Source: Fimbriimonadales bacterium (GTDB lineage Bacteria > Armatimonadota > Fimbriimonadia > Fimbriimonadales > GBS-DC). Taken from it: a stretch of DNA of 48,472 bases. Position numbers and translations under genes: made by a program. Below are positions 30,919 to 39,294 of the stretch, piece after piece (the stretch's first letter is position 1; each line of letters starts with the position of its first letter). The notes under the pieces were generated by a model that worked only from the letters and a program-made list of their open reading frames with translations, had not been told where the DNA came from and did no database searches. Location of the stretch: the NCBI GenBank assembly GCA_026003075.1, contig BPGO01000014.1, positions 1-48,472 of the forward strand, read 5' to 3'.

Positions 30919-33209
30919 GCACGGTGCGTGTACGCGGGGTGCATGTTGTGCCGGTGCGCCACCACTCGCCCGCGATTGCCCGTGCAACCGCAGCGCTCAT
31001 CCGTGCCGTGCGCCCGCGCCTGGTGCTGATTGAAGGACCCAGCGACGCGAATCATCTAATCGATGCGCTGACCGCGCCCGATGCGGTTGCGCCGCTGGCG
31101 CTCTTAGCCTACCGCCAACCGCAGGCGCGTCAAGCCTCTGCCGACCTCGCTCCCGAGGTGGTGTTCTATCCGTTCTGCGACTACTCGCCCGAGCTGGTGG
31201 CGTTGAGAACGGCGCGAGAACTCGGTATCGAGGCACGATTCTGCGACATTCCTGCCGCTGCAGTGTTGGAACATCGCGAAGCAACCGACGAAGCCCCATC
31301 TCCCACAGACGAGTCTCCTGCACCGTCGGCAAGCGCGGAGCCTGCGCCTCATGCGCCCGAATATCGTCTCAGCGTATACGACCGCGTCGCCCAGCGCATG
31401 GGGTTCGACGACAGCGAGGAATGGTGGGAGTGCCTCTTTGAGACCGCCCTGCGCGACCCCAACGAGTTATTGCTCCGCACTTTCGAGTGGGGGCAGTTGG
31501 TGATTAGCGATTTCGAGAGTAGCGACTACGATGCGCTGCGCAACGCCTATATGTGGAAGCGCGTGGAGGAGTCGGGCGTTCCGCCCGAGCAAATCGTGCT
31601 GGTGGTGGGCGCGGCGCATGCGGCGGCGTTCGCGCTGCCCGATTTCCGCGCCGAGCATGACCCAAACCATCCGCTGCTGCAGGCGCGCCCTGCCGACTTC
31701 GTGCTGATGCCCTACTCGTTCCCGCGCTTGTCGGAGCAGTTGGGCTACGGCGCGGGCAACCGGGCGCCGCAGTTCTATCAAGACGCTTGGGAGTTCGGCA
31801 GCCTGGAAGACGCGACGCTGGCGACCCTCACACGCCTCGTGAATTCGATGAAATTGCAGGGTGATGTGGCGTCCCACGCGGATGCCATCGAGGCGTTCCG
31901 CTTAGCGAAACAGTTAGCCGCTCTTCGGGGTAAACCGCAGCCGGGCTATCGCGAAACCATCGATGCGGCGATTGCCGCCTTTGGGCGTGGACAAGCCGAG
32001 CGCGTCGAGAAGCCGCTCAAACGCCTGATGATTGGCGAGCGCATCGGGCGCGCGCCGCAGTCCGAGGTTCAGCCCCCCGTACAAGCCGAGTTCTATCGCC
32101 TCGCGCACGAGCTGCGCATCCCCATCAAAGACGACCCAACCGACCTACGCCTGAACCTTGCCGAACCCCACGCCGTACAACAGTCGATCTTTCTACACAG
32201 GCTCGCCGTTGCGCAGATTCCGTTCGCCGAATTGCAATCGGGCGAGGCAGCAACCTATGGGCAAATGGCACGCCTCCGCGAGAAGTGGCGCCTGCAGTGG
32301 ACGCCGCTGACCGATGTCGCGTTGGCGGAAGCGTCGGTCTACGGCAACACCCTGCGCGAGGTCGCCACGCGCAAGATTGAGCCTCGATTGGCACAGCGCG
32401 ATACGCTCGTGCGGGTGAGCGCGGCGGCGCTGGAGGCGGTGCTGTGCGAGTTGCCCGAACTGTATGGCACGGCGTTGCAGGCGTTGGACGAGGCGTCCAT
32501 CCGCGACGCCGATTTCGCGAGCCTCGCACGGGCAGCCTACCAGATCGCCGGGCTGATCGAATACGGTGCGGCGCGGGCAGTGCAACAGGAGATGTTCGAA
32601 CCGTTGCTCCAGCGTGTCTACACGCGGGCGTGCCTACACCTGCTGTCGTCCAGCGATTGCGGCGAGGACGAAGCACGCGCCGTCGGCGAAGGCATGCAAC
32701 TGCTCCACGAACTCGCGCACAAGCTGCCCTATCTGGAGACGGGTTTGTGGATGGAGAACCTGCGCGAGACCGTGTTGAGCGAGCGGGCACAAGCGTATGT
32801 GGTGGGCATGGGACTGGGGCTGCTGGGCTTTATGCGCGCGCGAGACGAGGAACTCTGGCGCTGTGCCAAGCGGATGCTCTCACCCGCAACGCCTCCAGAA
32901 CAGGCGGCGCAGTTTCTGGAGGGCTTGCTCCACGCGCAAAGCGGCGCCGCCGCGCGCTCGCGCCCCTTCGTCCAGACGATGCACGAGTTCGTTATGCAGC
33001 TCCCCGACGCGCTGTTCCTCCAAGCCTTGCCGATGCTCCGCCGCGCGTTCAGTAAGCTCTCGAATCACGACATTCACTACCTGACGGACAACCTCTTGCG
33101 CATCATTGATGACGATGTCGCGGCGCAGGCAGAGGTGGAAGCCGAGCCGCTCCTCTCACGCGAGGAATTGGAACACATCTGGGCGCAGCTGGCGTGGATG
33201 GAATCGTAA
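30873..33209 (+). CDS. DUF5682 family protein
   Basis: A 778-residue protein matching the DUF5682 pattern: VHVVPVRHHSPA (His30, His31) and LIEGPSDA (Glu54) near the N-terminus, then VVGAAHAAAF near residue 247. These His/Glu positions recall erythromycin esterase-like and TraB-like folds, but activity is unknown. A Glu/Pro-rich insertion lies at about 135-160; the C-terminal half is helical and repeat-like. ATG 30873 lies within the ATPase gene and lacks a clear ribosome site; GTG 30924, just after the ATPase stop, is an alternative. Function is predicted only through the coupled MoxR-like ATPase. Confidence 0.8.
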   Translation: MERTVRDASLAQVALSTVRVRGVHVVPVRHHSPAIARATAALIRAVRPRLVLIEGPSDANHLIDALTAPDAVAPLALLAYRQPQARQASADLAPEVVFYPFCDYSPELVALRTARELGIEARFCDIPAAAVLEHREATDEAPSPTDESPAPSASAEPAPHAPEYRLSVYDRVAQRMGFDDSEEWWECLFETALRDPNELLLRTFEWGQLVISDFESSDYDALRNAYMWKRVEESGVPPEQIVLVVGAAHAAAFALPDFRAEHDPNHPLLQARPADFVLMPYSFPRLSEQLGYGAGNRAPQFYQDAWEFGSLEDATLATLTRLVNSMKLQGDVASHADAIEAFRLAKQLAALRGKPQPGYRETIDAAIAAFGRGQAERVEKPLKRLMIGERIGRAPQSEVQPPVQAEFYRLAHELRIPIKDDPTDLRLNLAEPHAVQQSIFLHRLAVAQIPFAELQSGEAATYGQMARLREKWRLQWTPLTDVALAEASVYGNTLREVATRKIEPRLAQRDTLVRVSAAALEAVLCELPELYGTALQALDEASIRDADFASLARAAYQIAGLIEYGAARAVQQEMFEPLLQRVYTRACLHLLSSSDCGEDEARAVGEGMQLLHELAHKLPYLETGLWMENLRETVLSERAQAYVVGMGLGLLGFMRARDEELWRCAKRMLSPATPPEQAAQFLEGLLHAQSGAAARSRPFVQTMHEFVMQLPDALFLQALPMLRRAFSKLSNHDIHYLTDNLLRIIDDDVAAQAEVEAEPLLSREELEHIWAQLAWMES

Positions 33210-33245
33210 GGCTTCGTTAAGAGCGTGGAAGGAGGTGCGTCTGGG

Positions 33246-33581
33246 TTAGCCTTCCGCTTCGAACTTCCAGTCGTTCGCGGGAGGCGTGTCGTACGATTCG
33301 GCGCACTGGCGCTGGCGTTCCTCTTGCTCCAGCTCCTGCAGCAGAGCGCGTTGCTTGCGGCGCAGCAGCGATTGGCAACGCTCATCGGCTTCCAACGCGC
33401 GACGGAGCAACGGGAGCCAGTTGGGCTTTGGCTCCAGCTTCTCCAAAGTTTGTAAAGTCTCCTCCCGACGCTGAAGCAGCCCCGTGACCTCGTCCCAACG
33501 CTCCTCCTCGATCGCGTCTTCCAGACAGAGGCTGAGCATCCAGAAGTCGTGCAGCAGCGTCTCAATCAGCGATTTAGCCAT
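33246..33581 (-). CDS. fliT: Probable flagellar chaperone FliT
   Basis: A 111-residue all-helical protein directly after fliS, with the size, charge and position of FliT, the chaperone that holds FliD before export. It begins with an amphipathic helix (LIETLLHDFWMLSLCLEDAIEEERWDEVTGLLQRREETL region, residues about 5-43) typical of the family, where residues around WDEVTGLLQRRE match the usual W/L-x-x-L-x-x-R-E pattern. The last 20 residues are polar. Identification rests on fold-like pattern and context more than on strict motifs. The first eight bases overlap the fliS end. Confidence 0.65.
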   Translation of the reverse strand: MAKSLIETLLHDFWMLSLCLEDAIEEERWDEVTGLLQRREETLQTLEKLEPKPNWLPLLRRALEADERCQSLLRRKQRALLQELEQEERQRQCAESYDTPPANDWKFEAEG

Positions 33582-33996
33582 GTAAACTCACCTTCGCTGC
33601 GGGCATGCGTACCTGCGCTTCGGCGTCCGAAGCGATGGCGTCCCACGCTTCGCGCAATTCGGAGAGCAGGTCAACGACATGCTCCAATCGTTCTGGAGCG
33701 TCCTGAATGTTCGCCTCGACGAGCTGGTTATACATGTAGGTATAGAGTCGGAACAGGTTCTCGGCGATTTCGCCGCCCTTATCGAAGTCGAGGCTGCTGA
33801 TCAGCTCTGCGAGGATTTTTTGCGCTCGCTGCAGTTTGTGGTTTTGAGTTTCGTAATCGCGCTGGCGCATAGCGTAGTGCGCCTCGTTGATGAAGCGGAT
33901 TGCGCCATCGTAAAGCATCACAATCAGCCGCGCGGGGCTGGCGGTCTCCACTGCGGTTTCCAAGTAACGATCCGTACCGTTCACGCCACCATACAT
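33574..33996 (-). CDS. fliS: Flagellin export chaperone FliS
   Basis: A 140-residue FliS, the cytoplasmic chaperone that prevents flagellin from polymerising before export. The family pattern YLETAVETASPARLIVMLYDGAIRFI is present near the start, followed by helices with AEL-SSLDFDKGGEIAENLFRLYTYMYNQLVEAN. No flagellin gene lies in the window. AAGGAGG precedes the ATG. It lies 27 bases after fliD and overlaps fliT by eight bases, consistent with one fliD-fliS-fliT operon. Confidence 0.94.
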   Translation of the reverse strand: MYGGVNGTDRYLETAVETASPARLIVMLYDGAIRFINEAHYAMRQRDYETQNHKLQRAQKILAELISSLDFDKGGEIAENLFRLYTYMYNQLVEANIQDAPERLEHVVDLLSELREAWDAIASDAEAQVRMPAAKVSLHG

Positions 33997-34023
33997 TCGT
34001 TAACAAGCCTCCTTCGGATGGGT

Positions 34024-36306
34024 TTACATACCTGCGATACCGACGCGCGGCAAGCTCGATGCGAGCGCTGCTAACCGCGCGCCCTGACTTTGCATTTGGC
34101 TAATCGCACGTTCCATGCGGGCGAACTGTTCGCGGAGCATCAGTTGGCGACGCGTCACCTCTTCGCGAATCGCTTCAATTTGGCGATCGATGGCGCTCAT
34201 CTGATCGCGCAGGGTGTTCGTGGCGTTTTGGATATCGCCGTTCACGATGTCGGTCGCCTGACGCGCGAACAGGCGCACTTGGTCGGCGACGCCGCGTGTG
34301 AAATGCACACGCCCGTAGGTTCCGGGAGCGGTCGCCGTCACGCGGATTTGCAAGCCTGCCGTGTTCGGGTTATCGCTGTTGCCCGTGAGGAACTGCCCGC
34401 GCCCCGAAGCGGGTTCACCGTTAATCGTGCCTTGCACATCCTGCCCTTCTGCGTTAATGGGGGTTGTCCCGATGCCCGAGTTGTTGGACGACGCCGCCTT
34501 ATCCGAGACCACCGTGAAGTTGCTGGCGGAGCCGTAGTTCACCGCGCGGATGACCAGTTTCCCATCTTCCACACTGGCGACCACACGATTGCGCAGGCGT
34601 GAGTCGTTGTTAATCTGGTTCACGATGTCTTGCTGCGTGCTGCCGGCGCTAATGACCAGGTTCACGGGGTCGTTGCCGAACAGGGCGCCGCTGAAGGTGA
34701 GGGTCTCGGTTTCGGTGCTGGCGGCGGTCTGCGCCACGCTCGCGGTCGCGGCAGCGCGTGTGGCTACCTGCGTAATCACGACCTCGTACCCCCCCAGCGG
34801 CGAAGCTTTCGTTTTATCGGTGGACGAGACGAAACTGATATTCGGGTCAGTGGTGCGTCCCCAAGCGGTGAAGAGGCGCATCACACCTTGCAGGTCTTGC
34901 GTGATCGCCTGATTGAACTTGCCCTCATCGAAAGTGAGTTTGCCATCCTGCCCCAGCTGGACGCCGACCTGCGCCAGCACGCGCAGCCCCTCCTCCACAT
35001 TCGGCAGTGCGCTGATGGTGCGGTTGATAAGTCCGTCCATGACCGTGCCGACGGTTGTGTCGCCGAACAGCACGCCCACTTGAAGCGTTTGCTTATCAAG
35101 AGACGCATTTTGCTTCAAAAAGTCCACAAGGCTATTGAAGGCGTTTACGAAGTTGCTGACCGCGCCGCGCGCTGCCTCCGCATCGCGGGTGAGGGTGAGG
35201 GTCGCTGTCTTCGGGTTGCTGGCGTCCGCGCTCAGCAGGGTAATTGTTACCCCCGGAATCACATCGTTAATCTGGTTGCGGCTGCGTGTGAACTGGAACC
35301 CGTCAATCGTGAATTCAGCGTCTTGGGCTTGCACCAGCTCCTGCTGATACTGATTTTGCAGAATGCCCAGCGCTTTGAGGATGTTCTGGTCGTCCGTGAA
35401 AGTGGGCAGACTGCCGCCTCCATCGATTTTGAGGCGATAGTAGGTCACGCCGTTGTCAGTTTCGGTTTCCAGCGACGCCGTGACGCCCGCCCCTGCGTTA
35501 TTAATTTTGTTCACCAGCGAGGCGAGTGTGTCAGTGGCGAAATCGATCGCGATACTCTGTCCATTGATTTGAATCGTGCCGCTGGTGGGGTTGGTCATGC
35601 CGAACACCTGCGCCAGCGTCTGCCCCGAGTCGCGGAATCGGTCGGAAAGAGCGGCGTTGCCCTGTTGATTGCGGATAAATTCATCGTAGGAGACCAGTTT
35701 GAGTGTGGGGGCAAGCACTTGCCACCCCCCTACATCGGTCAGCTGAATCTTGCTGTTTTTGCCGGTTTCGTTTGCCGTGAGGGTCAGGTACGCGCCAGTG
35801 CTGGTCGTCAGCACCGACGCGGTGACGCCAGCGCCTGCCGCATTGATTTTCTGCGCGACGCTGTTGAGGGTATCGCTGCTCTGGAGCGTGATAATCTTGC
35901 CGTTCACCATGAACTGTCCTTCCACGCCCAGTTCCGCGGTGGCAGAGGCATGCGCGCCACTGACAATCTTGTGCGCTTGGGCTAACTTACTCACGCGCAG
36001 TTCGTAGGTTCCCGGGAGGGCTTCCGTAGAAGAGGTAATGGTGGCGACATTCGTATCGCTGGAGCTGCCGCGTACAGAGGTGAACGCGCTGTTGACCGAG
36101 AGCGCACCCGCCGCCGACGCCAGACTGTTTACCAGCCCGCGAAACTGGTCGAACGCGCTCATGCGGTTCTGAAGTTGCGACTTGCGCACCATCAGCCGCT
36201 GAATCGGGCGCGACTGCAACTCCGTTAACTTCTGGATAATCGACTCGGTGTCGATACCCGTCGCTAACCCTGCAAAGTTGATCCCACTCAAGTTGCCGCC
36301 AATCAC
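34024..36306 (-). CDS. fliD: Flagellar filament capping protein FliD
   Basis: A 760-residue FliD (hook-associated protein 2) that caps the filament and helps flagellin fold into place. The FliD_N domain is clear (ISGINFAGLATGIDTESIIQKLTELQ region, residues about 7-35), the hook-associated middle domain repeats occur near residues 120-290, and the C-terminal FliD_C region ends in a coiled coil (NTLRDQMSAIDRQIEAIREEVTRRQ). It is longer than most (450-680), with an extra beta-rich insertion at about 480-690. The start is GTG 36306, with GGAGG nine bases upstream. A sigma-28-like -10 box lies at 36374-36381 on the same strand. Confidence 0.93.
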   Translation of the reverse strand: MIGGNLSGINFAGLATGIDTESIIQKLTELQSRPIQRLMVRKSQLQNRMSAFDQFRGLVNSLASAAGALSVNSAFTSVRGSSSDTNVATITSSTEALPGTYELRVSKLAQAHKIVSGAHASATAELGVEGQFMVNGKIITLQSSDTLNSVAQKINAAGAGVTASVLTTSTGAYLTLTANETGKNSKIQLTDVGGWQVLAPTLKLVSYDEFIRNQQGNAALSDRFRDSGQTLAQVFGMTNPTSGTIQINGQSIAIDFATDTLASLVNKINNAGAGVTASLETETDNGVTYYRLKIDGGGSLPTFTDDQNILKALGILQNQYQQELVQAQDAEFTIDGFQFTRSRNQINDVIPGVTITLLSADASNPKTATLTLTRDAEAARGAVSNFVNAFNSLVDFLKQNASLDKQTLQVGVLFGDTTVGTVMDGLINRTISALPNVEEGLRVLAQVGVQLGQDGKLTFDEGKFNQAITQDLQGVMRLFTAWGRTTDPNISFVSSTDKTKASPLGGYEVVITQVATRAAATASVAQTAASTETETLTFSGALFGNDPVNLVISAGSTQQDIVNQINNDSRLRNRVVASVEDGKLVIRAVNYGSASNFTVVSDKAASSNNSGIGTTPINAEGQDVQGTINGEPASGRGQFLTGNSDNPNTAGLQIRVTATAPGTYGRVHFTRGVADQVRLFARQATDIVNGDIQNATNTLRDQMSAIDRQIEAIREEVTRRQLMLREQFARMERAISQMQSQGARLAALASSLPRVGIAGM

Positions 36307-36373
36307 TGTGTTTCACCTCCAGGTTATCCCTTCTCATCTGCCGCGCGTCCATGCGACTCCACCGTCGTTGCGA

Positions 36374-36381
36374 TTATCGGC
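36374..36381 (-). promoter_or_regulatory. Sigma-28-like -10 box facing fliD
   Basis: GCCGATAA on the minus strand, matching the FliA/SigD -10 consensus. No good TAAA -35 lies 15 bases upstream, although a TAAA is present closer in, so this promoter is less certain than the opposite one. Confidence 0.5.
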
Positions 36382-36405
36382 AAAGCGTTTAGCAATCTGG
36401 ACTCT

Positions 36406-36432
36406 CAAAAATGCGGGTTTTGTTGCCGATAA
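36406..36432 (+). promoter_or_regulatory. Sigma-28-like promoter of the flgA operon
   Basis: CAAA (36406-36409), 15 bases of spacer, then GCCGATAA (36425-36432). This matches the flagellar sigma-28 consensus TAAA-N15-GCCGATAA except for one base. It would start transcription at about 36439, on top of the flgA start codon. Confidence 0.7.
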
Positions 36433-36442
36433 TCGGGGCGTG

Positions 36443-37234
36443 ATGCTCGCCGTGTTGATGTTAGGGCTGCTATGGACGGCGTCGGCACGGCTTACGGAGG
36501 AGCGCATCGCGCATCGCGTGGACAAGACTGTCCAAGCCACGATACGCGTTCAGGCGGAATTAGCTGTGAGCGCTGCTCGCTTTCGCCTGGGCGACATCGC
36601 GACTATCGAGACCGAAGATACCGCTTTGCGGGCGGAATTGGAGCAAATTGAACTGGGGGCGTCGCCTCTGGCAGGGCAAACGCGCATGTTCACCAAGCAG
36701 CAACTCCTTACGCGCCTGCGCCAACATAAAATCGACCTCAACGCGGTACGAGTGGAGATGCCCGATACCGTGCGCCTCACACGCGCCGCTCAAAATTTAG
36801 ACACTGCGCAACTGGAGCAGTTCGCGCGTGAGCAGTTGAAGACCGTTTTGGGCGAGGCTGTGAGCGAATGGACTCTGGAAAATCCGCCGGCGCCTGCATC
36901 GGTTCCCAGCGGTGCGGTAGAGTTCCGCTTGGAGGGGGCGCCGCGCGTGGCGTCGGGTTCCGCCACGATGGAGATCACCGCCTTAGTGGAAGGGCAGCCC
37001 CGTGCAAAATACCTACTGCGCTTCAAAGCTCCCCAGAAAGCGCGTTCGGTTGCCGTGCGGTCGGGCGCGAGCGTGCAGGTGCGCGTGTATAGCGGCGGCG
37101 TGATACTGGAAACGCGGGGCGTCGCACGCGCCACAGGCGCCCTCGACGAAATCATCCCCGTGTACATCCCCGACACCCAGAAAACGATACGCGCCCAGAT
37201 TGTGGAACCGGGCGTTGTGGAGGTGAAACTATGA
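36443..37234 (+). CDS. flgA: Flagellar P-ring assembly protein FlgA
   Basis: A 263-residue exported chaperone for P-ring assembly. A signal-like hydrophobic start (MLAVLMLGLLWTASA) is followed by an N-terminal region with RFRLGDIATIE and a C-terminal SAF-type domain (ARSVAVRSGASVQVRVYSGGVILETRGVARATGALDEIIPVY, residues about 205-248), ending in the QIVEPGVVEV strand typical of FlgA. GTG 36440 directly precedes ATG 36443; either would be at the predicted transcription start, so this may be leaderless. The stop overlaps flgH by four bases (ATGA). Confidence 0.82.
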   Translation: MLAVLMLGLLWTASARLTEERIAHRVDKTVQATIRVQAELAVSAARFRLGDIATIETEDTALRAELEQIELGASPLAGQTRMFTKQQLLTRLRQHKIDLNAVRVEMPDTVRLTRAAQNLDTAQLEQFAREQLKTVLGEAVSEWTLENPPAPASVPSGAVEFRLEGAPRVASGSATMEITALVEGQPRAKYLLRFKAPQKARSVAVRSGASVQVRVYSGGVILETRGVARATGALDEIIPVYIPDTQKTIRAQIVEPGVVEVKL

Positions 37235-37851
37235 CCGCTTGGACATTAGCCTACCTCATGAGCAGTATCCTCGCGCCATGGCAAGACCCACTCACGACGG
37301 GCAGACCGACGCCCCTGCAAGAGGCTCCTGCCCCTGGCTCCCTCTGGAACGACAAATCGGTCAGCCTCTTTGAAGACTTCAAAGCCCGCCGCGTGGGCGA
37401 CCTGCTGACGATTGTGGTGGTGGAAAGCACCACCGCCTCCGCACGCGCCAATACCGCGGTGCAAAAATCGGAGTCGGTGTCCACAACGGCGGGAGTGGGT
37501 CCGATTCTGAACTTCTTTTGGCCCGAGTTGGGCGCATCGGGCAAGACCGACTCGAATGTGCAGGGCAACACCGCACGTGCAGGCACGCTCCAGACCCGAA
37601 TCACGGTACAAGTGATGGAGACCTTCCCCAATGGCGTACTGCGCATCGAGGGGCGGCGCACCCTGAAGATTAATGAGGAGACCCAAACGCTCGTGTTTAG
37701 CGGGCTGGTGCGTATCCGCGATATCCGCGCCGACAACACCGTACCCTCCACCGCGATTGCGAACGCCGAGATCTATTTCGAGGGCAAGGGCATCGTCGGC
37801 TCGCGCCAGCGTGAGGGCATCCTCACACGGCTGTTCAAGATTATCTTCTGA
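37231..37851 (+). CDS. flgH: Flagellar L-ring protein FlgH without lipobox
   Basis: A 206-residue FlgH, forming the L-ring in the outer membrane. Family features: GSLWNDKSVSLFEDFKARRVGDLLTIVVVEST, the SAF-like middle with GTLQTRITVQVMETFPNGVLRIEGRRTLKINEE, and SGLVRIRDIRADNTVPSTAIANAEI before a G-rich end; the longest runs here are given as regions at about 35-65, 120-150 and 155-180. Most FlgH proteins are lipoproteins; this one has no Cys after its short hydrophobic start (TLAYLMSSILA), so anchoring may differ. It implies an outer membrane. It overlaps flgA by four bases, and flgI follows after a repeat insertion. Confidence 0.93.
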   Translation: MTAWTLAYLMSSILAPWQDPLTTGRPTPLQEAPAPGSLWNDKSVSLFEDFKARRVGDLLTIVVVESTTASARANTAVQKSESVSTTAGVGPILNFFWPELGASGKTDSNVQGNTARAGTLQTRITVQVMETFPNGVLRIEGRRTLKINEETQTLVFSGLVRIRDIRADNTVPSTAIANAEIYFEGKGIVGSRQREGILTRLFKIIF

Positions 37852-37884
37852 GGTGGGACGATGATGCTGATGAAGAATTGGAGA

Positions 37885-37924
37885 CCCTCACCCCCTACCC
37901 CTCTCCCACGCGGTGGGAGAGGGG
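37885..37924. repeat. REP-like palindromic repeat, copy B
   Basis: An 11-bp perfect stem (CCCCTCTCCCA at 37898-37908 with TGGGAGAGGGG at 37914-37924) follows a C-rich flank CCCTCACCCCCTA. Copy D downstream is the same element in opposite orientation. Confidence 0.8.
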
Positions 37925-38020
37925 ACGTCAGCGCTCCCTTGCCTGCGTGCGGGCGCGTGGTCAGGTGGGTGAGGGTACCTCTGCGGAGTTCGTCTGTGGG
38001 GACAGGGGCGCGCTTTTTCT

Positions 38021-38067
38021 CGCCCTCACCCCATGCCCCCATTTCTCACGCGATGGGAGAGCGAGAA
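38021..38067. repeat. REP-like palindromic repeat, copy C (degenerate)
   Basis: CGCCCTCACCCCATGCCCCC followed by a stem around TTCTCACGCGATGGGAGAG, in the orientation of copy B but with several mismatches. Confidence 0.65.
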
Positions 38068-38092
38068 GAGCGAAGTGTTGAAACGCATAACT

Positions 38093-38134
38093 CCCCTCTC
38101 CCACGCGGTGGGAGAGGGGGTGGGGGTGAGGGCA
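38093..38134. repeat. REP-like palindromic repeat, copy D
   Basis: The stem CCCCTCTCCCA (38093-38103) with TGGGAGAGGGG (38109-38119) is identical to copy B, followed by the G-rich flank GTGGGGGTGAGGGCA. It is the near-exact reverse complement of copy B, so B and D bracket the inserted block. Confidence 0.8.
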
Positions 38135-38142
38135 AAAAGCAG

Positions 38143-39294
38143 ATGCAACGCACGCTCCTGAACCTGAGCGTTATATCCTTGCCATGCGGCGGCTTTCGGG
38201 TGAAGGCGCTCTTAACGCTCTTACTCCTCGCCTGCATGCTCCACGCCCAAGCCCCCTCCGTGCGTCTGAAAGATATTGCCCAGGTGCGCGGCGTGCGGAG
38301 CAACCAACTTATCGGCTATGGCATCGTGGTGGGGCTGGAGGGCACCGGCGACAGCAACGGCGCCATGTTCACCGTACAGTCCATCGCCAATATGCTGGAG
38401 CGGTTCGGTATCACGGTGTCGCCCAGCGCCATCAAGGTTAAAAATGTGGCCGCGGTGATGGTGACCGCTGAGTTGCCCCCCTTCGCACGCACAGGCAATA
38501 CAATCGATGTCGTGGTCTCCAGTATTGGCGATGCCCGCTCGTTGCAGGGGGGCACCCTGCTGCAGACGCCCCTACGCGGTGCGGATGGGAATGTGTACGC
38601 CGTTGCGCAAGGACCCATTTCTATCGGCGGATTCAACTTCGGCGGGGGCGGCGCGCGCGTGCAACGCAACCATACAACCGTCGGGCGCATCCCGAACGGC
38701 GCCCTGATCGAACGCGAAGTGCCCTCCAGTTTCCTGCAGGGCGATAGCGGTCTGACCATCCAACTCAATCAGCCCGATTTCACCACCGCCGCGCGCGTGG
38801 TCAGTAGCATCCGCAGCGCATTCCCGAACCTGACCGTGCAAGCGCTTGACCCGTCCACGATTCGCGTCTTGCTCGACCCCCAAAGCGCGGTGGACCCTGT
38901 GATGCTGATTGCCTCGCTGGAGACGCTAAGCGTCCTCCCCGACATCAAGGCGCGTGTGGTGGTGAACGAGCGCACGGGAACAGTGGTGGTGAACGGCGAT
39001 GTGCGCGTTGCACCTGTCGCAATTGCCCATGGGGGCATCACCGTGCGCGTGCAGACCACTTTCGAAGTGTCGCAACCGCCGCCGCTGAGCAATGGGCAGA
39101 CGCAAGTCGTGCCCCAAACGCAGGTCGATGCCTCCGAAGAGCCTGCAAGGATGGTCTATTTGCGCGACGGCGCGTCGGTCGAATCGCTGGTGAAGGCGTT
39201 GAATGCCTTGGGGGTCAGCCCTCGCGATCTGATTGCGATTCTGCAGTCGCTCAAAGCCGCGGGCGCACTCCACGCTGAAATCGAGGTGCAATAA
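38143..39294 (+). CDS. flgI: Flagellar P-ring protein FlgI
   Basis: A 383-residue FlgI from ATG 38143, forming the periplasmic P-ring. Conserved parts: VRLKDIAQVRGVRSNQLIGYG, GLEGTGDSN, NMLERFGI, VVVSSIGDARSLQGGTLLQTPL, VGRIPNGALIEREVPS, and VVVNERTGTVVVNGDVRVAPVAIAHGGITV near the C-terminus (each a short part of a longer match). The same frame is open back to 37861, through three palindromic repeats, but the hydrophobic export signal (KALLTLLLLACMLHAQA) must be near the N-terminus, so the start is 38143 or GTG 38200. The original start, next to flgH, may have been the ATG at 37861 before the repeats inserted. Confidence 0.93.
   Translation: MQRTLLNLSVISLPCGGFRVKALLTLLLLACMLHAQAPSVRLKDIAQVRGVRSNQLIGYGIVVGLEGTGDSNGAMFTVQSIANMLERFGITVSPSAIKVKNVAAVMVTAELPPFARTGNTIDVVVSSIGDARSLQGGTLLQTPLRGADGNVYAVAQGPISIGGFNFGGGGARVQRNHTTVGRIPNGALIEREVPSSFLQGDSGLTIQLNQPDFTTAARVVSSIRSAFPNLTVQALDPSTIRVLLDPQSAVDPVMLIASLETLSVLPDIKARVVVNERTGTVVVNGDVRVAPVAIAHGGITVRVQTTFEVSQPPPLSNGQTQVVPQTQVDASEEPARMVYLRDGASVESLVKALNALGVSPRDLIAILQSLKAAGALHAEIEVQ

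Larger units (their letters stand above)
36371..36435. repeat. 13-bp inverted repeat between fliD and flgA
   Basis: CGATTATCGGCAA (36371-36383) and TTGCCGATAATCG (36423-36435) are perfect inverted copies 39 bases apart. Each arm contains one GCCGATAA box, facing outwards to fliD and flgA. Confidence 0.75.

Noticed and set aside
34630..35985. A 451-residue open frame on the plus strand opposite fliD
   Set aside because: It is entirely antisense to a clearly recognised gene, has no ribosome site or family resemblance, and is what GC-rich codon use produces.
38184..38441. Short plus-strand frame starting MRRLSGEG within flgI
   Set aside because: It overlaps conserved FlgI sequence in another frame and becomes low-complexity Arg/Ala-rich.
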